DNA of 19,171 nt from assembly GCA_900542675.1 (NCBI GenBank), contig UQOT01000036.1, positions 1 through 19,171 of the forward strand, given 5' to 3'. The notes beneath the pieces are model-generated. The model worked only from the letters and a program-made list of their open reading frames with translations. It did not search any database and was not told the origin of the DNA. The DNA is from an uncultured Eubacteriales bacterium. GTDB taxonomy: Bacteria > Bacillota > Clostridia > Monoglobales > Monoglobaceae. Below are positions 7,042 through 15,660 of the stretch, in pieces; positions within the stretch are counted from its first letter, which is position 1, and each line of letters starts with the position of its first letter. A program made the position numbers and the translations under genes.

Positions 7042-8586
7042 ATGAAAATCATACAATGTAAAAGGCTTATTGCTGCGGCGCTTATTGCGTTTGTTGCTCT
7101 GTCGTGCTGCGGCTATGCTTACACGGACGTTGCACCGCAGGAATGGTATGCGGAAAACGTTACTCAGATGTCAAATCTCGGACTAATTAAGGGTTATGAG
7201 GACGGAAGCTTCAGACCCGATAACACAATATCATACGCCGAGTTTATCAGCATAGTTAAACGCTGCGTCACCGGACGCGATGAAATTACTTATGACGCAC
7301 ACTGGGCGGCGGGGAATATGCAGTATGCTTACAACAATCACTGGTATGACTATGATGAAATATTTAGCAGTGATTTTGATAAGCCGATTACTCGGCAAAT
7401 TGCGGTCAAAATAACAACTCTCGCATTTGCCGTGCCGAAAAATGAGCAAGAGAATAACGCGTACTACCATTATATGATGACAATAACCGACTTTAATGAC
7501 ATTCCGGGTAGATACGCATATCTCGTTGTGCGCGCCTTTAACAACGGAATATTGACCGGTGATGAAAACGGACGCTTTAATCCGCTAAGCAATCTTACAC
7601 GCGCCGAAGCCTGTGCAATAATTATGCGTGCAAACGGAAACTCCTCCGCTTCACCTATACCGTCAGCGGCATCAACGGCAGAACCGAATTATACTTCGGG
7701 CGGGGCGAGCCAAAACGGAAAACTGAGCGTCTTAAAAACGCAGCTTGTAAACCAAAACGGAGAGCCAATTGTCCTACGCGGAATGAGCAGCCACGGTTTG
7801 CAGTGGTATTCAAACTTCACATCAGCAAGGGCAATAAAGAACACAGCCGAGCGCGGCGCAAACGTATTCAGAGCCGCAATGTATACCGCAGAGGGCGGAT
7901 ATATCGAAAATCCCGCCTCCGTCAAGCAGGCAGCGTACGCGGCGGTAGATAATGCAATTGCAAACGATATGTACGTCATACTCGACTGGCATATTTTAAG
8001 CGACGGCGACCCAATGACGCATATCGACGCAGCGGCTGAGTTTTTTGCCGAAGCGTCTCTAAAATACGCGAACTCGCCGAACGTGATTTATGAAATTTGC
8101 AACGAACCGAACGGAAATATAAGCTGGGAAAACAATGTTAAGCCGTACGCGGAGCGCATTATTCCGATTATCCGCGCAAACACCGATGCGATAATTTTAG
8201 TGGGCTCGCCCACTTGGAGTCAGGACGTGGACGCCGCGGCGGATAATCCGCTTGACTTCCACAATATAATGTATACCTGTCACTTCTATGCGGGAACGCA
8301 CGGAAACCGGCTGCGAGATAAGATTAACTACGCGCTTTCAAAAGGCGCACCAATTTTTGTCAGCGAGTGGGGAACCAGTGCGGCTGATGGAAGCGGCGGT
8401 GTTTTTGAGGCTGAAACCCGAGAATGGATGGCTTTTCTTAACTCGCGCGGAATAAGCCGCGTCAACTGGTCGCTATGTGACAAAGCCGAGACCTCAGCTG
8501 CCCTAAATCCGGGCACCGACCCGAACTCGGTCTGGACCGATGACAACCTCAGTGAGTCAGGCAAAATAGTATTTAGTGGGTTTTAG
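7042..8586 (+). CDS. S-layer-anchored endoglucanase: three SLH domains plus glycoside hydrolase family 5
   Basis: A 514-residue protein with a GGAGG site 7 nt before the ATG. Residues 1-26 form a signal peptide probably cleaved after GYA; no clean lipobox is present. Three SLH repeats follow at about 26-78, 85-135 and 150-197 (the first has W-Y-A-E-N-V and G-x-F-R-P-D, the third G-R-F-N-P and T-R-A-E). They would hold the enzyme non-covalently to pyruvylated wall polymer. A Ser/Pro-rich linker (200-225) leads to a GH5 catalytic domain (about 226-510) closely resembling Bacillus Cel5A-type endoglucanases. Visible landmarks are RGMSSHGLQWY at 246-256, DWHILSD at 315-321, acid/base Glu355 in YEICNEPNG, HFYAGTH at 414-420 and nucleophile Glu442 in FVSEWG. 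All expected catalytic residues are present, so it should cut internal beta-1,4 bonds in cellulose or mixed-linkage glucan at the cell surface. No separate carbohydrate-binding module is present. Confidence 0.95.
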   Translation: MKIIQCKRLIAAALIAFVALSCCGYAYTDVAPQEWYAENVTQMSNLGLIKGYEDGSFRPDNTISYAEFISIVKRCVTGRDEITYDAHWAAGNMQYAYNNHWYDYDEIFSSDFDKPITRQIAVKITTLAFAVPKNEQENNAYYHYMMTITDFNDIPGRYAYLVVRAFNNGILTGDENGRFNPLSNLTRAEACAIIMRANGNSSASPIPSAASTAEPNYTSGGASQNGKLSVLKTQLVNQNGEPIVLRGMSSHGLQWYSNFTSARAIKNTAERGANVFRAAMYTAEGGYIENPASVKQAAYAAVDNAIANDMYVILDWHILSDGDPMTHIDAAAEFFAEASLKYANSPNVIYEICNEPNGNISWENNVKPYAERIIPIIRANTDAIILVGSPTWSQDVDAAADNPLDFHNIMYTCHFYAGTHGNRLRDKINYALSKGAPIFVSEWGTSAADGSGGVFEAETREWMAFLNSRGISRVNWSLCDKAETSAALNPGTDPNSVWTDDNLSESGKIVFSGF

Positions 8587-8589
8587 AAA

Positions 8590-8623
8590 TAAAAAACAAG
8601 GGGCGCCCCGTTGGGGCGTCTCT
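8590..8623 (-). terminator. Intrinsic terminator after metK, possibly bidirectional
   Basis: An 11-bp, mostly G-C stem (AGGGGCGCCCC at 8599-8609, loop GTT, GGGGCGTCTCT at 8613-8623) is followed on the minus strand by TTGTTTTTTATTT. This closes the long minus-strand operon. For the plus-strand cellulase gene, which ends 12 bases before the stem, the downstream T-run is poor, so termination in that direction is less certain. Confidence 0.85.
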
Positions 8624-8629
8624 ATACAT

Positions 8630-9769
8630 TTACTGCTGTTTTTTGAGTTGTTCAGCTTTGTCGATACGCTCCCACGGAAGGTTTAAGTCGTCTCTGCCGA
8701 AATGACCGTATGCAGCCGTCTGCTTGTAAATCGGACGGCGAAGATCTAAGCTTTCTATTATTCCCTTTGGTGTTAAATCAAACACCTTCATAACTCTGTC
8801 GGCAATCTCAAGGTCATCGATTACTCCGGTGGCTCTTGTATCTATCCTAAGAGAAACAGGCTTGTCTATACCGATAGCATATGCAAGCTGAACCTCACAC
8901 GCTTTTGCAAGACCTGCAGCGACAACATTCTTTGCAACGTATCTCGCCGCGTATGCCGCGCTTCTGTCAACCTTTGTCGGGTCCTTGCCCGAGAACGCAC
9001 CGCCGCCGTGGCTTGCGTAACCGCCGTAAGTATCAACAATAATCTTACGCCCCGTATGACCGCTGTCGCCCTGCGGCCCTCCGACAACAAAGCGGCCTGT
9101 GGGATTGGTATAGATTATTGTTTTATCGTCCATCAGCTTGCTGCCGATAACGGGATTTATAACGTATTTTATTATATCTGCGCGGAGCTGCTGCTGCGTC
9201 ACCTGCTCATCGTGCTGTGTCGATACAACAACGGTATCAACACGCTTTACGCTGCCGTCTGTGTTATACTCAACCGTAACCTGCGACTTACCGTCCGGGC
9301 ACAGATATTTAAGCGTACCGTCCTTGCGAACCTCTGTAAGCTTTCTTGTGAGCTTGTGTGCGAGATAAATCGGCATAGGCATATACTCGTCAGTCTCGTT
9401 GCAGGCAAAGCCGAACATCATTCCCTGATCGCCCGCACCGTCCACGTTAACGCCCATAGCGATATCGGGCGACTGCTCGTCCAGCGCAACAAGAACCGCG
9501 CAGGTATCGCAGTCAAAACCATACTTCGCCCTGTCATAACCGACTTCTCGTATAGTTTCACGCGCAATTTTCTTAATATCAACATATGTTGAGGTTGTGA
9601 CCTCACCGACAACCAATACAAGACCGGTCGTGACCGTGACCTCCACAGCCACACGTGCATTCGGGTCGTCGACTAAAATCGCGTCCAAAATTGCGTCCGA
9701 AATTAAATCCGAAATCTTGTCGGGATGTCCTTCCGTTACGGATTCTGATGTAAATAGTCTTCTATACAT
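8630..9769 (-). CDS. metK: S-adenosylmethionine synthetase
   Basis: This cytoplasmic enzyme makes S-adenosylmethionine from ATP and methionine. The 379-residue length is normal. Signature motifs are GHPDK at 14-18 (phosphate binding), GAGDQGMMFG at 111-120 (family signature 1) and GGGAFSGKD at 255-263 (signature 2, the P-loop-like segment), followed by T-K-V-D-R-S-A-A-Y. The ATG at 9769 lies inside the 3' end of tmk and overlaps it by 8 bases, with AAAGGAG about 12 bases upstream, pointing to coupled translation. It is the last gene of the operon before the terminator at 8590-8623. There is no leader in front of it, and so no room for a SAM riboswitch. Confidence 0.98.
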   Translation of the reverse strand: MYRRLFTSESVTEGHPDKISDLISDAILDAILVDDPNARVAVEVTVTTGLVLVVGEVTTSTYVDIKKIARETIREVGYDRAKYGFDCDTCAVLVALDEQSPDIAMGVNVDGAGDQGMMFGFACNETDEYMPMPIYLAHKLTRKLTEVRKDGTLKYLCPDGKSQVTVEYNTDGSVKRVDTVVVSTQHDEQVTQQQLRADIIKYVINPVIGSKLMDDKTIIYTNPTGRFVVGGPQGDSGHTGRKIIVDTYGGYASHGGGAFSGKDPTKVDRSAAYAARYVAKNVVAAGLAKACEVQLAYAIGIDKPVSLRIDTRATGVIDDLEIADRVMKVFDLTPKGIIESLDLRRPIYKQTAAYGHFGRDDLNLPWERIDKAEQLKKQQ

Positions 9770-10388
9770 ACTTTATAATCTCCTTTGAAATAATATCCAT
9801 ATCATTGTTAGCGTCAATGCGGATTATATTATGTCCGTACTCGCTTTCGAGCAAACTCAGCACCTTTATAAATCCGTCACGCGTCTGTCTCATCAGCTCG
9901 GCGCTCTTTTCATAAAGCTCAACGCTTTCACGTGAATTTTCGATACGCGCGCGGCAGGTATCGGGGTTTACGTCTAAAAATATGCACACGTCGGGCTTTA
10001 TAAGCTTTTCACAGTTCAAATTCAGCCCCAGCACCCAATCAAGGCTGCACTCACCGCTCATTCCCTGATACGCAAGCGAGGAATAGTAATACCTGTCGCA
10101 TATCACGGTATAGCCGTGGTCTAAATACTGCTTAATTCCACGCTGCGGGTCGGTGATATGCTCAATCCTATCTGCTAAAAACAACGCCGCCTGAAGGTGC
10201 ATATCCTTCTTAAGGCTGCCCGATAAAATTCGGCGCAGGTATCTGCCGGTCTCGGTGTCGGACGGTTCGGCGGTGACATAGACCTTCTCGCCCCTATCCT
10301 TTAAATACTCCGCAAGCAGCTTCACCTGTGAGCTTTTGCCCGAGCCGTCAAGACCTTCAAATACAATAAATTTACCCATATCGCTCAC
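9762..10388 (-). CDS. tmk: Thymidylate kinase
   Basis: A 208-residue cytoplasmic kinase converting dTMP to dTDP with ATP, a step in dTTP synthesis. The P-loop is FEGLDGSGKSS at residues 10-20 (family FEGxDGxGKST, with the final Thr replaced by Ser). DRYYYSS at 98-104 is the DR(Y/F) motif that binds the nucleotide, and A-R-I-E-N-S-R-E at about 157-164 looks like the LID segment. The start given is GTG at 10388, with AAAAGG just upstream formed partly by the araD stop codon. ATG at 10379, three codons later, is an equally plausible start. Only 8 bases separate it from araD, and it overlaps metK, so it is an internal operon gene. Confidence 0.95.
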   Translation of the reverse strand: MSDMGKFIVFEGLDGSGKSSQVKLLAEYLKDRGEKVYVTAEPSDTETGRYLRRILSGSLKKDMHLQAALFLADRIEHITDPQRGIKQYLDHGYTVICDRYYYSSLAYQGMSGECSLDWVLGLNLNCEKLIKPDVCIFLDVNPDTCRARIENSRESVELYEKSAELMRQTRDGFIKVLSLLESEYGHNIIRIDANNDMDIISKEIIKYV

Positions 10389-10396
10389 CGTGCCTT

Positions 10397-11089
10397 TTAT
10401 TTCTGTCCGTAGTACGCGTTCGCGCCGTGCTTACGGCTGTAGTGCTTGTCCAAAATATATTTGCTCATACGCGTAATGTTTGGATTTATTTTTTCACAGC
10501 GCATCGCCATCTTTGCAACCTCATCAAGCACAACGGCATTATGAACCGCATTGCTCGGGTCGGTTCCCCACGTGAACGGTCCGTGATTTGCAACAAGAAC
10601 TCCGGGCATTGCGTCCTCGTCAAGATTTTCAAATGTCTCAATTATGACTTTGCCGGTGTTCTTCTCGTACTCATTCTCAATTTCCGCCTTACTAAGCTCA
10701 CGCGTACACGGAATATCGCCGTAGAAATAGTCAGCGTGTGTCGTACCGTATGCGGTAATTGACCTGCACGCCTGTGCCCACGACGTCGCATATGACGAAT
10801 GTGTATGAACCGCTCCGCCGATGTTTGGGAACGCTTTATACAGCTCAATATGCGTCGGCGTGTCTGACGATGGATTTAATCCGCCTTCGACAGTCTCACC
10901 CGTCGCTATATCCACAACAACCATCTTGTCGGGCATAAGCTTTTCGTAATCCACGCCCGACGGCTTTATTACCATAAGATTTTTCTCTCTGTCGATACCC
11001 GATACGTTTCCCCACGTGAATGTGACAAGCCCGTACTTCGGAAGCATCATATTTGCCTCATATACTTTTTGTTTTAATTCTTCAAGCAT
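10397..11089 (-). CDS. araD: L-ribulose-5-phosphate 4-epimerase
   Basis: A 230-residue class II aldolase-fold enzyme that epimerises L-ribulose 5-phosphate to D-xylulose 5-phosphate, feeding L-arabinose into the pentose phosphate pathway. Substrate-phosphate motifs GNVSG (27-31), KPSG (42-45) and SSDTPTH (74-80) are present. Zinc ligands are His95 and His97 in VHTHS and His169 in ANHGPF; the catalytic Asp120 lies in THAD. The C-terminal ANAYYGQ carries the conserved tyrosine. Length and end match the Escherichia coli enzyme closely, which favours araD over the related ulaF/sgbE sugar-acid epimerases, as does the adjacent araB. A GAGG site lies about 8 nt before the ATG. It follows araB by 24 bases. 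Confidence 0.93.
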   Translation of the reverse strand: MLEELKQKVYEANMMLPKYGLVTFTWGNVSGIDREKNLMVIKPSGVDYEKLMPDKMVVVDIATGETVEGGLNPSSDTPTHIELYKAFPNIGGAVHTHSSYATSWAQACRSITAYGTTHADYFYGDIPCTRELSKAEIENEYEKNTGKVIIETFENLDEDAMPGVLVANHGPFTWGTDPSNAVHNAVVLDEVAKMAMRCEKINPNITRMSKYILDKHYSRKHGANAYYGQK

Positions 11090-11113
11090 AATACTAACCT
11101 CGATTATTAATTT

Positions 11114-12775
11114 CTAATTACTGCGAAGCGCTTTAAGCCTCTTCATTACGTCGTTGCCGCCCTTACCGAAATAGTCGTGAAGCATTTCGTATTCAGCGTA
11201 GAGCTTGTCGTAAATCTGAACATTTTCGGGTATCGGCTTATAATAATGAGCCTTGACCTTACCCATAACCTTTGCACAATCCTCTATGCTGTCGTAGCCG
11301 CCGTTTTTGCTGCCCGCCGCAACTGCGCCGAACATCGCGCTGCCGAGCGCAGGTGTCTGAGCCGATGCCGAAATCCTGATTTCACGGTTAGTCACGTCCG
11401 CATAAATCTGCATCATAAATGCATCTTTTTCGGCAATTCCGCCCGCGGCATACAGCTCATCAATCTTAACTCCGCTTTTTTGGAATGTGTCAATTATCTT
11501 GCGGGTGCCGTATGCAGTCGCCTCAATCAACGCTCTGTATACCTCCTCGGGTCTGGTTAAAAGGTTCATACCGAGCATCACGCCCGTTAAATCAACATCG
11601 ACCAAAACGCTCCTGTTGCCGTTCCACCAATCAAGCGCGAGAAGTCCGCTCTCGCCGGGCTTCTGCTGCTCCGCCCTGCTGCGCAGGAGTTGGTGAATAT
11701 TCATATCTTTCGCCTTCGCCTCGCGGTAATAGCTCTCCGGTACGCAGTTCTTCACAAACCAATCGAAATGGTCGCCGACACACGACTGTCCCGCCTCGTA
11801 GCCCGGATAGCCCGGGATAATTCCGTCACGCACAACTCCGCACATACCCGGAACAATTTCCTCGCTCTCGCCGAGAAGTACGTCGCACGTCGATGTTCCG
11901 ATAATCATCAGCATCTTTCCCGGTGAGGTTACCCCCACAGCCGGCAGTGCAACGTGCGCGTCAACATTCGCGACAGCAACTGCCGTTCCCGGTTCAAGCC
12001 CGGTGAGCCTTGCCGCCTCATTCGTAATCTCACCCGCCTTGCTTCCTATGGGCGAAATTGCACAGCCAATCTTTTCATCGACAAAATTCTCAAGCTTCGG
12101 GTTTAGCGACTTAAAAAATTCATTCGGAGGAAAGCCCTCCTCCTTGCTCCACATCGCCTTATATCCCGCTGTACAGCTGTTTCGCGTCTCTATGCCCGTT
12201 AGACACCAAATAACCCAATCCGCCGCCTCGATAAACTTATCCATTCCATCGTAAATTTCGGGTGCTTCCTCCGCTATCTGCCACGCCTTGGGAATCATCC
12301 ATTCCGATGATATCTTGCCGCCGTAACGCTTTAGTATATCCGGGCACTTATCCGCCGCAATCTCGTTCAGCTTATTCGCATACTTCTGTGCGGCGTGGTG
12401 CTTCCACAGCTTTACATATGCGTGGGGATTTGACTTATATTCATCCAAAAAACACAACGGCGTGCCGTCGCTCTTAACCGGCAGAACAGTGCAGGCTGTA
12501 AAGTCAATTCCAACACCTATTACGTCCTTCGCCGAAACTCCGCTCTCGCGCAGAACAGCCGGAATAGTGTTTGACAGCACGTCCAAATAATCCTGCGGAT
12601 GCTGAAGCGCCCAGTCGACGCCGAGTTTTGTAACGCCGTCAGGCAGATACTCATACATTACTGCGTGAGGGTACTCATATGTTGCCGCCGCGACTTCAAG
12701 ACCCGTTGCTGTCTCAACAAGTACCGCCCTGCCTGAAAGTGAACCGAAATCCACACCTATTGAATATTTCTTCAT
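11114..12775 (-). CDS. araB: L-ribulokinase
   Basis: A 553-residue FGGY-family sugar kinase phosphorylating L-ribulose to L-ribulose 5-phosphate, the substrate of the next gene's product. The N-terminal phosphate motif is G-V-D-F-G-S at 7-12. G-V-G-I-D-F-T-A-C-T and T-A-G-Y-K-A-M-W segments are typical of AraB. The C-terminal half has G-T-S-T-C-D and the adenosine-motif A-A-G-G-I-A-E-K-D. The start chosen is ATG at 12775 because AAAAGGAGA lies just upstream and MKKYSIGVDFG is the family N-terminus. An upstream in-frame extension to 12841 would overlap cca and is not family-like. The gene follows cca by 28 bases. No L-arabinose isomerase (araA), transporter or AraR-type regulator is in the window, so the rest of the pathway must lie elsewhere. 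Confidence 0.95.
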   Translation of the reverse strand: MKKYSIGVDFGSLSGRAVLVETATGLEVAAATYEYPHAVMYEYLPDGVTKLGVDWALQHPQDYLDVLSNTIPAVLRESGVSAKDVIGVGIDFTACTVLPVKSDGTPLCFLDEYKSNPHAYVKLWKHHAAQKYANKLNEIAADKCPDILKRYGGKISSEWMIPKAWQIAEEAPEIYDGMDKFIEAADWVIWCLTGIETRNSCTAGYKAMWSKEEGFPPNEFFKSLNPKLENFVDEKIGCAISPIGSKAGEITNEAARLTGLEPGTAVAVANVDAHVALPAVGVTSPGKMLMIIGTSTCDVLLGESEEIVPGMCGVVRDGIIPGYPGYEAGQSCVGDHFDWFVKNCVPESYYREAKAKDMNIHQLLRSRAEQQKPGESGLLALDWWNGNRSVLVDVDLTGVMLGMNLLTRPEEVYRALIEATAYGTRKIIDTFQKSGVKIDELYAAGGIAEKDAFMMQIYADVTNREIRISASAQTPALGSAMFGAVAAGSKNGGYDSIEDCAKVMGKVKAHYYKPIPENVQIYDKLYAEYEMLHDYFGKGGNDVMKRLKALRSN

Positions 12776-12803
12776 AAAATTATCTCCTTTTCTGCCTGTA
12801 CAA

Positions 12804-14045
12804 TTATGTTGTCTGATTGTCCATATTTCGTTTATCTTCAATATATCTTATTAATTCGCATTTATTATTTTCAAGCTTTCCGTCCATTACGGCTAAAAGT
12901 GCATCGTTTAACGCTCTGCCTATCTCTCTGCCTTTAAGACCCAATGCGATACAATCACCGCCGCCGATTGCCAAATCTTTAAGAGCAAAGCACTCGCCGC
13001 TGTCGATTGTTTCCTGCACAGCTCTCATCACGCTGTCTATTCTGCAAAGTTCAAATTCATCTGCGTCAGCAATCGCATATGCGCGCCGCATATCCAAAAG
13101 CCTCAAAAACATATCTGCTCCGCACTCACACAGACGTCTGCGTATACCGCCGTCCGTGTCCGGCAGCTCACCGCCGCAACGCTCAATCAGCGCCGCCACG
13201 TTATTCACAAATTTATTGTCGGGTTTGAGCCGTCTCAGCGCCGCTTCCGCATCACTTATTTTTCTGCCGCGCAGCAGTATTGCCGCTCTTAGCTCAGCGC
13301 TTTGCCCTGCAGCGGCAACAGCACGCAATGTACGGTTATCAATCGGCTCCGTTTCAGGCAAGAATTCCGCAATCACATCGCAAAATCCGCACAGAACCCT
13401 TGCTGCGTCTTTGCCGCATAAAAGCTGTTTAAACTCACTGAAAATCCGCTCCGCTGCTATATTTTTAAGAAGGCCGCGCTTACTATGTATTGCCGAAGCG
13501 GTATTCTTCTCAATCTCAAATCCCAGAACTGCCGAAAACCTAAGTGCACGCAGTATTCTCAGCGCATCCTCGTCAAACCTAAGTTCAGGGTCGCCGACAC
13601 ATCTGATAAGCCGCTCTTTTATATCATATCTTCCGCCGAATAAATCAATTATTTCATCTTTCCCGTTAAATGCAAGAGCGTTTATAGTAAAGTCACGCCG
13701 TGACAAATCCTCTTTTATATCCGCAACAAACTTCACTTTGTCGGGGCGTCTGTTGTCCGAATACCCAAATTCGGTGCGAAAAGTTGTGACCTCAATCGGC
13801 ATACGCTTCTCCCCCGCAAGGACAGTGACCGTACCGTGCCTAATTCCGGTCTCAACCACAGGAAGGTCTTGGAACACAAGCTTAACCTCATCTGGTAGAG
13901 CCGATGTTGTAACATCCCAATCCTTAGGTTTATCGCCTAAAATAGTGTCGCGCACACATCCGCCGACAACATACGCCGCGTATTCGGCGCTTTGAAGTCG
14001 TTCTAATACAAATGCAGCTTCGCCGGGGATATCAAATAACTGCAT
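12804..14045 (-). CDS. cca: CCA-adding tRNA nucleotidyltransferase (class II)
   Basis: A 413-residue enzyme that builds or repairs the 3' CCA end of tRNAs without a template. The nucleotidyltransferase head has GGCVRD at 28-33 and the metal-binding DWDVTT at 42-47. Further motifs are R-R-D-F-T-I-N-A-L at 116-124 and the neck motif RILRALRF at 163-170; the rest is an alpha-helical body and tail. Whether it adds the full CCA or only CC or A cannot be told from these motifs alone. The ATG at 14045 is separated by one base from the stop of the cyclophilin gene (TAA-G-ATG). No clear Shine-Dalgarno is visible, so translation is probably coupled. The antisense strand here is open for about 390 codons, which is a base-composition effect. 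Confidence 0.95.
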   Translation of the reverse strand: MQLFDIPGEAAFVLERLQSAEYAAYVVGGCVRDTILGDKPKDWDVTTSALPDEVKLVFQDLPVVETGIRHGTVTVLAGEKRMPIEVTTFRTEFGYSDNRRPDKVKFVADIKEDLSRRDFTINALAFNGKDEIIDLFGGRYDIKERLIRCVGDPELRFDEDALRILRALRFSAVLGFEIEKNTASAIHSKRGLLKNIAAERIFSEFKQLLCGKDAARVLCGFCDVIAEFLPETEPIDNRTLRAVAAAGQSAELRAAILLRGRKISDAEAALRRLKPDNKFVNNVAALIERCGGELPDTDGGIRRRLCECGADMFLRLLDMRRAYAIADADEFELCRIDSVMRAVQETIDSGECFALKDLAIGGGDCIALGLKGREIGRALNDALLAVMDGKLENNKCELIRYIEDKRNMDNQTT

Positions 14046-14046
14046 C

Positions 14047-14532
14047 TTATATAAAGCTCATTCGCTGAATGACAATAGGCGTCACAGGTGTACCGCCCTC
14101 GGGGCCTAAACGCTTTGTCATAAGGAAGTTATCAACTGTATTCATTCCTTCTATAACCTTTCCGAATGCAGCATACTGTCCGTCAAGGAACGGAACATCC
14201 TTATAGCAAATAAAGAACTGACTGCTCGCCGAGTTCGGATCCATCGCTCTCGCCATTGAGACTACTCCGCGCGTATGCTTTAAGTCATTTTGAATACCGT
14301 TCATCAAAAACTCACCGACAATATTTGTGCCGCTGCCGCCCGTGCCGTTACCCTTGGGACAGCCGCCCTGAGCCATAAAATCGTCAATTACTCTATGAAA
14401 GGTAAGACCGTTATAAAAGCCTTTGTCAACCAAATTTTTAAAGTTCTCTACCGTCTTGGGCGCGTGCTCGGGGTACAGCTCAATTGTGAATGTCTCTCCG
14501 CTTTTCATCTCAACCAAAACTTTGTTTGTCAT
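14047..14532 (-). CDS. Cyclophilin-type peptidyl-prolyl cis-trans isomerase
   Basis: A 161-residue single-domain cyclophilin that speeds proline isomerisation during protein folding. FHRV at 45-48 holds the catalytic Arg47. MAQGG (53-57), SSQFFI (103-108) and LDGQYAAFG (116-124) line the active site. The tryptophan of eukaryotic cyclosporin-binding cyclophilins is replaced, as is common in bacteria. There is no signal peptide, so it is cytoplasmic. AAAAGGAGAA lies just before the ATG. It follows the foldase lipoprotein gene by 16 bases, so two unrelated prolyl isomerase folds, one exported and one cytoplasmic, are encoded side by side. Confidence 0.96.
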   Translation of the reverse strand: MTNKVLVEMKSGETFTIELYPEHAPKTVENFKNLVDKGFYNGLTFHRVIDDFMAQGGCPKGNGTGGSGTNIVGEFLMNGIQNDLKHTRGVVSMARAMDPNSASSQFFICYKDVPFLDGQYAAFGKVIEGMNTVDNFLMTKRLGPEGGTPVTPIVIQRMSFI

Positions 14533-14548
14533 AATTATTCTCCTTTTC

Positions 14549-15589
14549 TTATTCTAAAGCCGCGTCAATTCCCCGGACAACTTCATCAAACGCGGCAGTG
14601 TCGTACGCATTTTCGGAAATTGTAACATCTGAAAGCGAACGCCAGTAGTTTTGCAGTTCATACGCGCCTGCGATGCGCTTTATTATATAATATCCGCCGT
14701 CGGCTGTCACAACATCACTGACTTCTCCGATTTTAAGCGCAAAAGCCGCCTTCTCAAAATCTGCCTCAACCTCGCCTTCGGGGAAGGTATATCCTGCCTC
14801 GGTTTCTCCGCTGTCCTTGTTATACTCCTTCATAAGCCGAGCAAAATCCTCGCTCGACTTTGCTCTTTCAGCAGCCGCCGCAGCAGTAACGTCAGCATTC
14901 TCGGCATCACCCGGAATAAGTATACTCTGAACCGACGCACCTTTTGTTCCTGTAAATTCAGACAGTACATCTATATCATCTATATACTTATTCGGATTTT
15001 CTGAAAATTCCTTCGCTACGCCCTCAAAAATTGAAATATTTGTATAAACCTTCTTGTACTCATCAATATCGCTTATGCCGAGCAGGCGAATGTTGCCGAG
15101 TATTTTTCCTTCACCGCTTGCTTCTATCGCGCTGTCTATTGTCTTTGACGACTCATTCTCAGCCGTAACAACGTCGTAGCCCTTGCTCTCAGCCGTCATT
15201 CTGAACACAAGGTCATTAATCGCGTCATCGACTGCTGCGGTCATAACGCTCTCTTTATAAGTCATGCCGCTTGACTTCTCTGCATCCCAATCAAACGCCG
15301 ATATGCCGCTGACAGCGTCCGTGCTGCCGCCTTGCGCCTTTCCAAGCTCAATAACCGCATTATTGTATATATAATACCCTATATCGCTGCGCAATATCTG
15401 CTCACCATTGACCGTCGCTATGACATCGCCGTTTTCGCTTTCCGTCTGCTGCCAGGCCGTCGGTGCGACCGACGCCGATGCCTCACCAGCACTTTCCGCA
15501 CGCCTCGGCGCAGACGCCTTTTTCCCACAGCCACACAGCAACAGAGTCGTACACAAAGCTGCGCATAAAAGTATCTGTATCTTCTTCAT
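14549..15589 (-). CDS. PrsA/SurA-like foldase lipoprotein with parvulin domain
   Basis: A 346-residue protein with a lipoprotein signal: basic start, hydrophobic core, and lipobox LCGC with the lipidated Cys21, followed by a Ser/Ala-rich tether. ATVNGEQILRSDIGYYI at 58-74 is the typical SurA/PrsA N-terminal helix-domain motif. A parvulin-type prolyl isomerase domain follows at about 219-307, recognisable from V-Q-S-I-L-I, the D-F-A-R-L-M-K-E-Y-N-K-D-S segment, A-F-A-L-K-I-G-E-V-S-D-V-V and G-Y-Y-I-I-K-R. It probably folds exported proteins outside the membrane, which fits a genome encoding very large secreted proteins. It is the first gene of the operon; GAGGAAT lies before the ATG and a consensus promoter lies at 15628-15656. 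The catalytic activity of the parvulin domain is not certain from sequence. Confidence 0.9.
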   Translation of the reverse strand: MKKIQILLCAALCTTLLLCGCGKKASAPRRAESAGEASASVAPTAWQQTESENGDVIATVNGEQILRSDIGYYIYNNAVIELGKAQGGSTDAVSGISAFDWDAEKSSGMTYKESVMTAAVDDAINDLVFRMTAESKGYDVVTAENESSKTIDSAIEASGEGKILGNIRLLGISDIDEYKKVYTNISIFEGVAKEFSENPNKYIDDIDVLSEFTGTKGASVQSILIPGDAENADVTAAAAAERAKSSEDFARLMKEYNKDSGETEAGYTFPEGEVEADFEKAAFALKIGEVSDVVTADGGYYIIKRIAGAYELQNYWRSLSDVTISENAYDTAAFDEVVRGIDAALE

Positions 15590-15627
15590 AAATAATTCCT
15601 CGTTATTTTCCGAAAATTACCTATTAA

Positions 15628-15656
15628 ATTATAGCCGTATATGTTTAAAAAGTCAA
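15628..15656 (-). promoter_or_regulatory. Sigma-A promoter of the seven-gene operon
   Basis: On the minus strand TTGACT (15656-15651) and TATAAT (15633-15628) are 17 bases apart. Transcription should begin near 15620, about 30 bases before the foldase ATG. It is the only clear promoter seen for the operon. The -35 box begins only 4 bases after the stop codon of the upstream serine hydrolase gene. Confidence 0.88.
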
Positions 15657-15660
15657 GTCT

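Noticed and set aside
9770..9900. SAM riboswitch upstream of metK
   Set aside because: metK overlaps tmk, so there is no leader, and the preceding sequence is tmk coding sequence.
12776..12841. Longer N-terminus for araB
   Set aside because: The extension overlaps cca, lacks a ribosome binding site and is not found in the family; ATG at 12775 has AAAAGGAGA in front.
12817..13995. A long plus-strand open frame of about 390 codons opposite cca
   Set aside because: The minus strand encodes a CCA-adding enzyme with all its motifs. The antisense frame is Ser/Ala/Leu-rich, has no family similarity I recognise and no ribosome binding site; it is a codon-bias shadow.
15605..15617. Short palindrome ATTTTCCGAAAAT in the operon leader as an operator
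   Set aside because: Six-base A/T-rich arms occur easily by chance in this composition, and nothing else supports a regulatory site.
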